Below are positions 53,308 through 62,211 of a stretch of 64,000 nucleotides of DNA, one piece after another. The notes beneath the pieces are model-generated. The model made no database searches. It saw only the letters and a program-made list of their open reading frames with translations, and was not told the origin of the DNA. The stretch covers positions 682,001-746,000 of the forward strand of contig NZ_JBHRTO010000002.1 in NCBI RefSeq assembly GCF_042646385.1. Direction: 5' to 3'. Every line of letters begins with the position of its first letter. The stretch's first letter is position 1. A program made the position numbers and the translations under genes. The DNA is from Cypionkella sinensis. Lineage in GTDB: Bacteria > Pseudomonadota > Alphaproteobacteria > Rhodobacterales > Rhodobacteraceae.

Positions 53308-53916
53308 TCAGCCCCAGCGTATATTCAGATCCGCCGCCCTGCTGTTCTGCGTCACCCGGCGGATGTTCGGCATATCGTTGCTGTCGATCCACGCCCGCGC
53401 TTCTGCAGGGGTCTTGCCGTAATGCTCCCAGCGGGCTTGCAGGCGGCGGTCGAGTTCATCCTCGGGCACGTCAATCCAGACGGTCAGGTCGAACAGCGGC
53501 GCGGCTTGTGGCCATGGAGCTTCGTTCAACAGCAGGTAATTGCCTTCGACCACCAGCAGACGATCTTGCGGCGTGACGATATCCGCGCCGGCGCGCGAAA
53601 TCTCAAGATCGCGGTCGAACAGCGGGATCGCCACTTCATCCTCAACCCGCAAACGGCGCAGCAGGTGAAAGAAACCCTGCGCGTCAAAGGTATCGGGGGC
53701 GCCTTTGCGATTGCGGGCACCGCGCGCGATCAGCACGGCGTCGTCATAGTGAAAGCCATCCATCGGCACGGCCTTGGCACCCTGCCCCAAGGCGCTTACC
53801 AACTCGGCCGCCAAGGTGGATTTCCCGGCCCCCGGCGGGCCAGCAAGGGCGGTCAGAAACCGCCCCTGCCCTTGGGTTTTTGCCCGGATGATTTCCGCAA
53901 GCTCGGTCGGAGTCAT
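53308..53916 (-). CDS. frcK: FrcK-type P-loop kinase
   Basis: A 202-aa P-loop kinase of the phosphoribulokinase/uridine kinase fold. Walker A is LAGPPGAGKSTLAAEL; further motifs are MDGFHYDDAVL, PLFDRDLEISRAGADIV and LVVEGNYLLLNEAPW. Its place last in a sugar ABC operon matches frcK of the Sinorhizobium fructose operon, whose product is presumed to phosphorylate the imported sugar. It overlaps frcA by 4 bp. The substrate is not proven by sequence. Confidence 0.82.
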   Translation of the reverse strand: MTPTELAEIIRAKTQGQGRFLTALAGPPGAGKSTLAAELVSALGQGAKAVPMDGFHYDDAVLIARGARNRKGAPDTFDAQGFFHLLRRLRVEDEVAIPLFDRDLEISRAGADIVTPQDRLLVVEGNYLLLNEAPWPQAAPLFDLTVWIDVPEDELDRRLQARWEHYGKTPAEARAWIDSNDMPNIRRVTQNSRAADLNIRWG

Positions 53917-54698
53917 GCCTGCTCCGTCACGCCTTCCGGCAGTTTCGCCCCCGTCATGAATGCCACCGCATCGGACATCGAATAGTCCTTCGGGCTGATG
54001 TCGCACAGACGCCGCCCCAGACGGTGAATGTGGATGCGGTCGGCCACTTCGAACACATGCGGCATGTTGTGGCTGATCAGGATGATCGGGATGCCGCGTG
54101 CGCGCACATCGCGGATCAGCTCCAACACCCGGCGGCTTTCCTTGACGCCCAGTGCAGCGGTCGGCTCATCCAGGATCACGACTTTCGAGCCAAACGCCGC
54201 AGCGCGTGCCACGGCCACGCCCTGACGCTGACCACCCGACAGGGTTTCCACCGCCTGATGGATGTTCTGGATGGTCATCAGCCCCAGTTCCGACAGCTTG
54301 TCACGGGCGAATTTCTCCATCCGCGGGCGGTCCATCTGGCGGAACAGGCTGCCCATGATGCCGGGTTTGCGCCATTCGCGGCCCAGAAACATGTTGTCAG
54401 CAATCGACAAAGCCGGCGACATCGCAAGGTTCTGATACACCGTCTCGATGCCCTCGGCCCGCGCATCCTCGGGGCCTCGGAAGTTCACCGGCTTGCCGTC
54501 GAGTTCGATGGTGCCGTGGTCTGGTGTGACAGCGCCGGACAGCGCCTTGATCAGGGTCGATTTGCCCGCGCCGTTGTCACCGATCACGGCCACGATCTCA
54601 CCCGCGTTCAGATCGAAATCGGCACCGTTCATGGCGACAACCGTGCCATAGCGCTTCATCAACCCGCGTGCGCGCAGGATAGGAGTTCCAGTGGTCAT
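53913..54698 (-). CDS. frcA: Sugar ABC transporter ATP-binding protein
   Basis: A 261-aa single nucleotide-binding domain, unlike the double-domain RbsA type, and so typical of FrcA. Walker A is GDNGAGKSTLIKALSG, the Q-loop ETVYQNLAM, signature LSGGQRQGVAVARA, Walker B KVVILDEPTAALG, and H-loop LISHNM. GGAGGG lies 7 nt before ATG 54698. Coupled to the permease gene upstream and the kinase downstream by 4-bp overlaps. Confidence 0.88.
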   Translation of the reverse strand: MTTGTPILRARGLMKRYGTVVAMNGADFDLNAGEIVAVIGDNGAGKSTLIKALSGAVTPDHGTIELDGKPVNFRGPEDARAEGIETVYQNLAMSPALSIADNMFLGREWRKPGIMGSLFRQMDRPRMEKFARDKLSELGLMTIQNIHQAVETLSGGQRQGVAVARAAAFGSKVVILDEPTAALGVKESRRVLELIRDVRARGIPIILISHNMPHVFEVADRIHIHRLGRRLCDISPKDYSMSDAVAFMTGAKLPEGVTEQA

Positions 54699-55774
54699 TG
54701 CGAAGCCCTCCGCAGCCATTGATCCAAAGCAACAGCGATGATCACAAGGCAACCTGCCGCGAACATCTGCCAGTAGTCATCCACACCTGCCAGCGACAGG
54801 CCGGTGTTGAACACGCCCACAATGAACGCCCCCAGAACCGAGCCGATGATCGAGCCGCGCCCGCCGAACAGTGACGTGCCGCCGATCACCACAGCGGTAA
54901 TTGAGCCCAAGTTCACCGTGTCAAACGCGATGGGTGAGACCGACCCGACCCGACCAATCGCAATCCACGCAGCAAAGCCGCAGATCAGACCGGCCACCGC
55001 ATAGACCGAAATCAACGTGCCGCTCACCTTGATCCCCGACAGCATTGCCGCATCCGGGTCATCGCCGATGGCATGAACGTGACGGCCCCAAGCGGTGTGG
55101 TTCAACACATACCACAGCACGGCTGCCAGCAAGATCAGGGTGATGCCGCCATAAGAGATCGACGCGCCGCCCATGTTAAAGCCCTTGCCGAACCACAAAA
55201 GCGTCGGCGCGGTCTTTTCGATATCGACGTTGCGGATGGATTCAGACTGCGAATACCACAGCTTCAGCGCGTTGAAGATCGACAGCGTGCCGAGCGTCAC
55301 GATGAACGGCGGCAGCTTGACCTTTGCCACCAGCACACCGTTGATGAAGCCCATCAGCCCGCCAAAGAACAGCCCGATCAGAATGGCCAGCGCCACCGGC
55401 AGGCCCGAAATCACCGCAAGGTTGCCCATGATCAGCGAGCAGACCACAAGGATCGCGCCGACCGACAGATCAATTCCCGCGGTCAGGATCACCAGCGTCT
55501 GCGCAAGGGCGACAAAGCCCGTCACCGTCACCTGCTTTAGCACCGTCGACAAGGCGCCAATGCCCAAGAAGCGCGGCGCGATGATGCTGAAACAGATCAC
55601 GGAAACCAACAGCACAAGCGCCGGGATCATGGTGGGATAGTTGCGCAGATAGCTCCGCAACATCGGTATGAAAGATTTATCGTCCCGCTCGAAGGCCGCG
55701 ACAGCCGTATCGGCTTTGGTCAGCGTCGCCTCAAAGTCGGAAATGGTTTTGGTTGGTGCTTCATCTGTGCTCAT
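54695..55774 (-). CDS. frcC: Sugar ABC transporter permease
   Basis: A 359-aa membrane permease of the RbsC/XylH type with about ten helices and an N-terminal hydrophilic extension of about 45 residues, as in FrcC. The family region LTAGIDLSVGAILVVCSLIMG is present, as is GTSLFGGRGSIIGSVLGAFI near the C-terminus. It is separated from frcB by 123 bp that contain a hairpin, and is coupled to frcA downstream. Confidence 0.88.
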   Translation of the reverse strand: MSTDEAPTKTISDFEATLTKADTAVAAFERDDKSFIPMLRSYLRNYPTMIPALVLLVSVICFSIIAPRFLGIGALSTVLKQVTVTGFVALAQTLVILTAGIDLSVGAILVVCSLIMGNLAVISGLPVALAILIGLFFGGLMGFINGVLVAKVKLPPFIVTLGTLSIFNALKLWYSQSESIRNVDIEKTAPTLLWFGKGFNMGGASISYGGITLILLAAVLWYVLNHTAWGRHVHAIGDDPDAAMLSGIKVSGTLISVYAVAGLICGFAAWIAIGRVGSVSPIAFDTVNLGSITAVVIGGTSLFGGRGSIIGSVLGAFIVGVFNTGLSLAGVDDYWQMFAAGCLVIIAVALDQWLRRASQ

Positions 55775-55835
55775 CGCTTCGGCTTCCCCTCCGGTGATGA
55801 TCCTCGAATCCCGTCGCATCGGGTTTCGCTTAAGA

Positions 55836-55863
55836 AGAAGGGCGACTGTAAAGCCGCCCTTCT
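55836..55863 (-). terminator. Hairpin between frcB and frcC
   Basis: AGAAGGGCG / CGCCCTTCT, a 9-bp stem with a 10-nt loop and a T-rich tail on the minus strand. Its position suggests partial termination or 3'-end protection, giving more binding-protein mRNA than permease mRNA. Confidence 0.7.
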
Positions 55864-55897
55864 GTTAATCAAGCCGCTTGATCAAGCGACCAATCGC

Positions 55898-56911
55898 TTA
55901 GCCCCAGCAAAGCTCGGTGCCTTTGGTGCTGTCGATCGACTCGACGCCAGCAGCCGGTTTGTCGGTGACAAGGTTCACACCGGTGTTGAAGAAGGTCAGC
56001 CCTTCGGACGCGGTCGGCTTGGTGCCGTCTTTGGCGAAAGCCACGATAGCCTCGATGCCTTTCGACGCCATCAGCAGCGGGTATTGCTGCGAGGTCGCAC
56101 CGATCACGCCAGATTTGACCGAAGCCACGCCGGGGCAGCCGCCGTCAACCGAAACGATGATCGCCTGGCCTTCTTTGCCTGCGTTTTTCAGGGCTTGGAA
56201 TGCGCCTTCTGCTGCCGGTTCGTTGATGGTGTACACCACGTTGATATCCGGGTCTTTGGCCAGCAGGGTCTCCATCGCGCGCAGACCGCCTTCAGGGTTT
56301 GCATCCGACGATTCATGGCCGATCACGCGCGGGTCTTTTTCCGAACCCATCACGGTCAGATCCGGCACTTCGATGCCAAAGCCCTTCAGGAAGCCAGTGT
56401 CGCGCTGCACGTCGACCGAGATGTTGTCTTTGTTGATGTCGAGCATTGCGATCTTGGCCGAGGCAGCCTTGTCACCCATGGTGGCAGCAGCCCATTGACC
56501 GATCAGCAGGCCAGCCTGGAAGTTGTCGGTGGCAAAGGTCATGTCTTGCGCTTCGGCGTCAGCCAGCGGCGTGTCGAGCGCGATCACCAGAATGCCAGCG
56601 GCGCGGGCGTCTTTCAAAGCCGGGCCAACCGAGTCGTTCGACGGAGTGATCAGGATACCCTTTGCGCCAGCCGCAACGCAGTTTTCAATCGCGGTGATCT
56701 GCGGGGCAGCGTCGCCGTCTTTCTCACCTGCGTAGGCTTGGAAATCCATGCCTGCATCAGCGGCGGCTTTCTCAGCGCCCTTTTTCATCATCACGAAGAA
56801 GGGGTTGGTGTTGTTCTTGGTGATCAGGCAAGCCAGATCAGCCGCCGATGCCGAGCCTGCGATCAGCGCGATGGCAGCAGCACCCAGCAAAGCTTTGGTG
56901 TTGAATTTCAT
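55898..56911 (-). CDS. frcB: Sugar ABC transporter substrate-binding protein
   Basis: A 337-aa periplasmic binding protein with a Sec signal (MKFNTKALLGAAAIALIAGS ... ASA) and a ribose/fructose-type fold (ADLACLITKNNTNPFFVMMKKG; ILITPSNDSVGPALKDARA; VYTINEPAAEGAFQAL). The overall run is close to FrcB, the fructose-mannose-ribose binder, but the bound sugar is an inference. GGGAGGA lies 8 nt before the ATG. It is the first gene of the frcBCAK operon, with the operator about 115 bp upstream. Confidence 0.88.
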   Translation of the reverse strand: MKFNTKALLGAAAIALIAGSASAADLACLITKNNTNPFFVMMKKGAEKAAADAGMDFQAYAGEKDGDAAPQITAIENCVAAGAKGILITPSNDSVGPALKDARAAGILVIALDTPLADAEAQDMTFATDNFQAGLLIGQWAAATMGDKAASAKIAMLDINKDNISVDVQRDTGFLKGFGIEVPDLTVMGSEKDPRVIGHESSDANPEGGLRAMETLLAKDPDINVVYTINEPAAEGAFQALKNAGKEGQAIIVSVDGGCPGVASVKSGVIGATSQQYPLLMASKGIEAIVAFAKDGTKPTASEGLTFFNTGVNLVTDKPAAGVESIDSTKGTELCWG

Positions 56912-57025
56912 AGGTCGTCCTCCCAAGGATTTCGGGGTTTATTCCCCTGTAGAAAGTCTTTCGCCACAGCGCTCCTGCCCGGCGATGCCGCTACATGGCC
57001 TGATTCCCGTCCTTGCGTCAAGATA

Positions 57026-57046
57026 AATAAATCAGAGTGATTTATT
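57026..57046. promoter_or_regulatory. Palindromic operator between frcB and the mutarotase gene
   Basis: AATAAATCA-GAG-TGATTTATT: perfect 9-bp arms around 3 nt, AT-rich in an otherwise GC-rich region. ROK repressors (NagC, Mlc) bind AT-rich palindromes of this kind. The ROK gene is 540 bp away on one side, the frc operon on the other, so this is the likely site of sugar-responsive repression in both directions. Confidence 0.75.
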
Positions 57047-57132
57047 ATTGACAGCACCCCGATCTGGCCGCAGTCTCTGGGCTGAACGCGGGTGGCTTCA
57101 ACCTGCGGAATCGCCGTGGGAGGCCGTTTGAC

Positions 57133-57558
57133 ATGCTGATCGGAATTTCGCCCCTGCTGGGGCCGGACCTGCTGCACACGCTGCGTGCGATGGGTCATGG
57201 CGACGAAATTGCGATTGTCGATGGCAACTATCCGGCGGCGGAACATGCCCGCAGGCTGATCCGAGCCGATGGGATTTTGCTGATGCCAATGCTGCGGGCG
57301 ATTCTGCATGTGCTTCCGGTTGAGGCAGGGTTTCGCGCCAGTCTGCACAATGATGCGGCGCAACGGGGGGTGATCCATCACGGAGTGGATGATCTGTGCC
57401 ACACCTGCGGACAACATTTCCCCATGACGCCGCTGAGCGGTGATCAGCTTTACCCCCGCATCAAGGCGGCTTATGCCATTGTTGCAACGTCTGAATCAGA
57501 ACTTTTCGCCAATGTCATCCTGCGCAAGGCAGCCCTGCCTGCTTCCGCTGTTCAATAG
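57133..57558 (+). CDS. RbsD/FucU family sugar mutarotase
   Basis: A 141-aa decameric-fold enzyme converting cyclic sugar anomers. It starts MLIGISPLLGPDLLHTLRAM and then GHGDEIAIVDGNYPA, where the His and Asp match the active site of FucU; the L-fucose mutarotase motif MGHGDEI is complete. FucU and RbsD cannot be fully separated by eye, but the GHGDEI motif favours fucose-type mutarotase. It is divergent from frcB and 8 nt ahead of the ROK gene, so sugar entry and anomer conversion are jointly controlled. Confidence 0.9.
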   Translation: MLIGISPLLGPDLLHTLRAMGHGDEIAIVDGNYPAAEHARRLIRADGILLMPMLRAILHVLPVEAGFRASLHNDAAQRGVIHHGVDDLCHTCGQHFPMTPLSGDQLYPRIKAAYAIVATSESELFANVILRKAALPASAVQ

Positions 57559-57566
57559 GTTCACCC

Positions 57567-58790
57567 ATGCCCTCGGGCGCTGACATCGTATCGGAACGGC
57601 CCAGCGACGACCTTGGTCTGCGCGGATCGAACCAATCTGGGATGCGCGACCATAATGAGCGGTTGGTGCTGTCGCTGGTGCGGCAGCAGGGGGGGCTGGC
57701 GAAATCTGACATTGCGCGGATCACCGGGCTTTCGGCGCAGACGGTTTCGGTGATCATGCGCGCGCTGGAGCAAGATGGGCTGTTGCTGCGCGGTGAGCCT
57801 GTGCGGGGGCGGATTGGCCAGCCTTCGGTGCCGATGTTTCTGAACCCTGAAGGTGCGTTCTTTCTGGGGCTGAAGATCGGACGGCGGTCGGTGGATCTGA
57901 CGCTGGTGGATTTCATGGGCCGGGTGCGGGCGACCAAACGGCAGATTTACCGCTATCCTGCGCCGCATGTGGTGGTCAGCTTTGTCGCCAGCAGCCTGCC
58001 CGAGGTGATTGCCGGCCTGAACACCGCCGAGCGGGCGCGGATCAGTGGCATGGGCGTCGCGATGCCGTTTCAACTGTGGTCCTGGGTGCAACTGATCGGC
58101 GCGCCGAAGGCCGATATGGAAGCCTGGCGGCATGTGGATATTCAGGCCGAACTCGCCGCCGTGACGGGCCTGCCGGTTTATGTGCAGAACGACGCGACAT
58201 CGGCCTGCGGGGCGGAATTGGTGTTTGGCACGGGAGAGCGGCCAAAGGATTTTCTGTATTTCTACTTTGGCTATTTCGTCGGTGGTGGTCTGGTGCTGAA
58301 TGGCCAGCTTTTCCTTGGGCGGTCGGGCAATGCCGCTGGTGTGGGGCCAATGCCGGTGCCGGGACGCGATGGCAAGATGGATCGGCTGATTTCGGCGGCC
58401 TCGATGTCCACGCTCGCCGCCGCGATGGAGGCCGCCGGAGAGCCATCCGACCACCTGTTTGAACAGCACGAACACTGGCATGTCTCGGCGCAGATCCTGT
58501 CGGATTGGATGGATCAGGCGGCGCATGGTCTGGCTTGGGCGACGCTGGGGGCGGCTTCGCTGTTGGAGATTGAGGCGGTGATGATCGACGGCTGGATGCC
58601 GACGGAAATCCGCGCCGAGATCACCCGGCGCACCCATGCAGCGCTGCACGCGCTGGACCTTGACGGCATCGACCCGCCGGTGATCCGCGAAGGCAGTCTC
58701 GGCGCGCAGGCGCGGGCGCTGGGGGCGGCGGCGATCCCGTTGTCGCAGCGCTATCTGATCGACCAGAACGCGGCGGGGCGGCAGGGTTAG
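57567..58790 (+). CDS. ROK family transcriptional repressor
   Basis: A 407-aa regulator with an N-terminal winged helix (LVLSLVRQQGGLAKSDIARI; GLSAQTVSVIMRALEQDGLL) and a ROK sugar-binding domain. The ATP/sugar site is degenerate: the expected AGEIGH motif reads NAAGVGPMPV (Glu and His missing), and the CxCGxxGCxE zinc motif is absent. It is therefore a sensor, not a kinase. Its DNA target is probably the palindrome at 57026. It follows the mutarotase gene closely, so it is likely autoregulated with it. Confidence 0.87.
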   Translation: MPSGADIVSERPSDDLGLRGSNQSGMRDHNERLVLSLVRQQGGLAKSDIARITGLSAQTVSVIMRALEQDGLLLRGEPVRGRIGQPSVPMFLNPEGAFFLGLKIGRRSVDLTLVDFMGRVRATKRQIYRYPAPHVVVSFVASSLPEVIAGLNTAERARISGMGVAMPFQLWSWVQLIGAPKADMEAWRHVDIQAELAAVTGLPVYVQNDATSACGAELVFGTGERPKDFLYFYFGYFVGGGLVLNGQLFLGRSGNAAGVGPMPVPGRDGKMDRLISAASMSTLAAAMEAAGEPSDHLFEQHEHWHVSAQILSDWMDQAAHGLAWATLGAASLLEIEAVMIDGWMPTEIRAEITRRTHAALHALDLDGIDPPVIREGSLGAQARALGAAAIPLSQRYLIDQNAAGRQG

Positions 58791-58814
58791 GCGGCAGACA
58801 ATGCAGCGGCAGGC

Positions 58815-58893
58815 AAGAAAAATCATTCCCAGATGGGAATGACTTGTGTTTTTTGAGATTATTTCGGCGATAAACCACAACATGTGGTGGTAA
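58815..58893. repeat. Three-copy intergenic element, copy 3
   Basis: TTCCCAGATGGGAA (58826-58839), then TGACTTGTG and the palindrome CCACAACATGTGGTGG (58875-58890). The first palindrome differs from copies 1 and 2 at its centre (AGAT versus ATCT) but remains symmetric. As with copy 1, a full REP-like repeat follows within 60 nt. Confidence 0.7.
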
Positions 58894-58930
58894 GTTGCAA
58901 ATAGCGCCGCCATTTGCCCCCTTTCACCAC

Positions 58931-58997
58931 GCCGCCCCGGACTTGATCCGGGGCCTCATGGTCTGACGCAGAGGCCCCGGATCAAGTCCGGGGCGGC
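58931..58997. repeat. REP-like inverted repeat, full copy (locus 5)
   Basis: 27-nt arms 58931-58957 and 58971-58997, loop 13 nt. It is part of a 650-nt non-coding stretch after the ROK gene that is almost wholly repeats. Confidence 0.88.
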
Positions 58998-59053
58998 GTG
59001 GGGAGGGTGAGGGCCAAGGCCAATCGACCTTCACGCGCTTGGGTTGCCCTTAG

Positions 59054-59264
59054 GTCCGGGCGGAAACAGGAAACGCATTGCGTTTCCCCGCCCGCGGACG
59101 CGGCCTCATCCTGTAGTCGGCTCAGCAAGAACCCCCCTGAGGCCAGTGCCCGACCCGGCGGGCGAGAAGCGCCCGCCATCGGCGGGTCGGGCGCTGGCCG
59201 GGCCATTGAGGCCCGGCGGTCTCACTGGCCCCTGCACCACATAGCGAAGGCGATGGCCTTCGCC
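59054..59264. repeat. Large multi-hairpin repeat, full copy (forward orientation)
   Basis: About 211 nt. It has GGAAACGC / GCGTTTCC, then GCCCGACCCGGCGGGCGAGAAGC and CGGGTCGGGC forming a long stem, GCCGGGCC / GGCCCGGC, and GGCGAAGGC-type hairpin ending at 59264. It aligns end to end with the reverse complement of 41238-41446. It lies between the ROK gene and the Mrp operon; no gene is seen in 58998-59439. Confidence 0.8.
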
Positions 59265-59439
59265 AGATTGCTTGGGCAATGTCGTTGTGCCCAATGGCTA
59301 TCGCGCCATGCAGAAGGGGTGAAAGACACCTTAAACCTTGATCAGCGTGCCAAAGTCCTTATCTTTGAGCACGATAAGCGGCGGCCTTGGGGGCGTCCGC
59401 CAGACCGGGCTGGTGCCCCAATGCCGGAAAGGCAACCTT

Positions 59440-62211
59440 ATGTCGCTTGCCTTGATTGCTGCTTTACCCTTTCTTGGCGCGCTGACCCCTGCCCTGACGG
59501 AACGCTTTGGCCGCAGCATTGCCACCGGAACCGTGGCGCTGTTTACCGCTGCCGCACTGCTGCTGATCTTGCAGCATGTGCCTGCGATTGTGGCGGGGCA
59601 GACGATCACCACTCAAATCAACTGGCTGCCAACGCTGGGCCTGAACGCCAATTTCCGGCTGGATGGGCTGGCGCTGCTGTTCGCGCTGTTGATCCTTGGC
59701 ATTGGGCTTTTGATCCAGACCTATGCCTGCTTTTACCTTGATGCCTCTGAGCCTTATGCGCGGTTTCTGACTTACCTCATGCTGTTTCAAGGTGCGATGC
59801 TGGGCATTGTGCTGTCGGATAACCTCCTGCTTTTGCTGGTGTTCTGGGAGATGACCTCGCTGTCGTCCTTCCTGTTGATCGGGTTCTGGAGCCACCTGCC
59901 ACAGGCCCGCCAAGGCGCGCGGATGGCGCTGGCGACGACGGGCGCAGGTGGCTTGGCCATGATCGCCGGGATGCTGATTCTGGGCCATATCGCGGGCGGG
60001 TATGATCTTTCGACCATTCTCGGCCAGAAGGCGGCGATTCAGGCCAGCCCGCTGTATCTGCCCGCGCTGCTGCTGATCTTGCTGGGGGCGTTCACCAAAT
60101 CGGCGCAGTTTCCGTTTCATTTCTGGTTGCCGCATGCGATGGCAGCACCCACCCCGGTTTCGGCCTATCTGCATTCGGCAACCATGGTGAAGGCGGGCCT
60201 ATTCCTGCTGGCGCGGCTGTGGCCGGTGCTGTCGGGCACGCCAGAATGGTTCTGGATTGTCACCAGCGCGGGGCTGATCACCATGGCTTTTGCGGCCAAG
60301 GTGGCACTGTTCAAGGATGATCTGAAGGCGATTTTGGCCTATTCCACCGTCAGCCATCTGGGGCTGATTACCTTTCTTCTGGGCTTGGGCACCAAGGCGG
60401 CGGCACTGGCGGCGGTGTTTCATATCCTGTGTCATGCGACGTTCAAGGCGGCGCTGTTCATGCTGGCCGGGATTGTCGACCATGCCACCCATACCCGCGA
60501 CATTCGCGCCTTGGGCGGCTTGCGGCGCGCGATGCCGATCAGCTTTGCGCTGGCGAGTATTGCGACCTTGTCGATGGCGGGGATCCCGCCGCTGAACGGG
60601 TTTTTGTCGAAAGAGATGATGCTGGAGCAAGCGGCACAGAGCGCGCCATGGGTGATCCCGGTGCTGGCGACCATCGCTGCGCTTTTGTCGGTGGCCTATT
60701 CCTTGCGGTTTCTCAGCTATACTTTCCTTGGCCCGCAGCCCGCCTATGCCCATGCGCCGCATGACCCCGGTGTGGGGCTATGGCTGCCGCCCGCTTTGCT
60801 GGCGGTTCTGGTGGTGGCGATTGGCCTCGCGCCGATGGCGGTTGCCGGGTGGCTGGTGGATGCGGCGGCCAGTGCGGTGACGGGCGAAGCGGTGCACGCC
60901 CATATCGCGCTGTGGCATGGGCTGGAGCCACCGGCGCTGTGGATGTCACTGGCGGCGATTGGCGGGGCGATGGTGGTGCTGGGGCTGTATCCGCGCTTGC
61001 GCGCAGCGTGGGATGCAGTGCCACGGCCAGAGGCCAAGGCGATGTTTGATACGGGCATGACAGGACTCGCCAAGGGTGCGACTGCCCTCAGCCAAGGGCT
61101 GCACAACGGCAGTCTCTCGCGCGGTTTTGCGCTGGCTTTGGCGAGTTTTCTGGCGCTGGGGCTTTATGCCTATCTTACCGCGCCATCGCGGCCCGGTGGG
61201 TTGGCGCTGACGCCTGTTACCTTTGCGGTGGCGGTGGGATTTGCCTTGATGATGACGGCGGCGCTGGCTGCCACGGCTTTGCACCGCAAACGGTTGCTGG
61301 CGCTGTTGCTGACCGGGATTGTCGGGCTGATCCTGTCGGCCAGCTTTGCCTATCTGTCGGCCCCAGACCTTGCGCTGACGCAGATCACGGTTGAGGTGGT
61401 GACGATTGCGCTGATGCTGCTGGCGCTGAACTTTCTGCCCAAGACCACGCCGCGCAAAACCGCCACCTTCCGCAAGCTGCGTGATGGGGCTCTGGCGGTG
61501 GCGGTGGGTGCTGGCGTGGCGGCGCTGGCCTATGCGCTGATGACGCGGGATGCGATCTTTCCACCGATCTCGGCATTTCATATGGCGCAATCGCTGCCGG
61601 GGGCGGGCGGGCATAATGCGGTGAACACCATCATCGTCGATTTCCGCGGCTATGACACATACGGCGAGATCATCGTGCTGGGTATTGCCGCGCTGTTGAT
61701 CTTTGCGCTGACCGAAAGCCTTTTGGGCAGCAAATGGGCGGTGCAACCCGATCATGCGGCAGGGGATTCGGGGGATCCGCATCCGATCCTGCTGCAAAAC
61801 GCGACACGGCTGATCTTGCCGATGGCGCTGCTGGTGGGGGTCTATCTGTTTCTGCGCGGCCATAATGAGCCGGGGGGCGGCTTTGTGGCGGGGCTCGTGT
61901 TCGCCATTGGCCTTGTGCTGCAGTATATCGCCAGCGGTCAGGATTGGGCCGCTGCCCGCCGCCGGATTCCCTATCACGCGATGATCGGCGCGGGGGTGTT
62001 GGTGGCGAGTGCGACCGGGATCGGATCATTTCTGGCGGGGCGGCCGTTTCTGACCTCGAACTACACCCATGTGCATCTGCCGCCGTTTGAAGATTTCGAA
62101 CTCGCCACCGCCGCGCTGTTCGATCTGGGCGTGTTCCTCTGCGTGCTGGGCGCGGTGATGCTGGCGCTGGATGCGCTGGCGCGGCTGGCCAAACCACAGG
62201 AGGGCCGCTGA
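59440..62211 (+). CDS. mrpA: Mrp-type Na+/H+ antiporter, fused A/B subunit
   Basis: The largest subunit of the multicomponent Mrp (Mnh/Pha) cation/proton antiporter. The 923-aa chain has ~20 helices. Residues ~1-500 are NuoL/ND5-like (LVFWEMTSLSSFLLIGFW; FPFHFWLPHAMAAPTPVSAY, with the antiport-relevant Lys/Glu sites). The region ~640-800 is the MrpA C-terminal extension. The last ~140 residues are MrpB-like (PILLQNATRLILPMALLVG; HNEPGGGFVAGLVFAIGLV). The A/B fusion is the PhaAB form. GGAAAGG precedes ATG 59440; an in-frame ATG at 59338 would add 34 residues. It is first of the Mrp operon. Confidence 0.92.
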   Translation: MSLALIAALPFLGALTPALTERFGRSIATGTVALFTAAALLLILQHVPAIVAGQTITTQINWLPTLGLNANFRLDGLALLFALLILGIGLLIQTYACFYLDASEPYARFLTYLMLFQGAMLGIVLSDNLLLLLVFWEMTSLSSFLLIGFWSHLPQARQGARMALATTGAGGLAMIAGMLILGHIAGGYDLSTILGQKAAIQASPLYLPALLLILLGAFTKSAQFPFHFWLPHAMAAPTPVSAYLHSATMVKAGLFLLARLWPVLSGTPEWFWIVTSAGLITMAFAAKVALFKDDLKAILAYSTVSHLGLITFLLGLGTKAAALAAVFHILCHATFKAALFMLAGIVDHATHTRDIRALGGLRRAMPISFALASIATLSMAGIPPLNGFLSKEMMLEQAAQSAPWVIPVLATIAALLSVAYSLRFLSYTFLGPQPAYAHAPHDPGVGLWLPPALLAVLVVAIGLAPMAVAGWLVDAAASAVTGEAVHAHIALWHGLEPPALWMSLAAIGGAMVVLGLYPRLRAAWDAVPRPEAKAMFDTGMTGLAKGATALSQGLHNGSLSRGFALALASFLALGLYAYLTAPSRPGGLALTPVTFAVAVGFALMMTAALAATALHRKRLLALLLTGIVGLILSASFAYLSAPDLALTQITVEVVTIALMLLALNFLPKTTPRKTATFRKLRDGALAVAVGAGVAALAYALMTRDAIFPPISAFHMAQSLPGAGGHNAVNTIIVDFRGYDTYGEIIVLGIAALLIFALTESLLGSKWAVQPDHAAGDSGDPHPILLQNATRLILPMALLVGVYLFLRGHNEPGGGFVAGLVFAIGLVLQYIASGQDWAAARRRIPYHAMIGAGVLVASATGIGSFLAGRPFLTSNYTHVHLPPFEDFELATAALFDLGVFLCVLGAVMLALDALARLAKPQEGR

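Noticed and set aside
57048..57053. TTGACA as a -35 box for the mutarotase gene
   Set aside because: No acceptable -10 occurs 16-18 nt downstream; the match overlaps the operator edge and may be chance.
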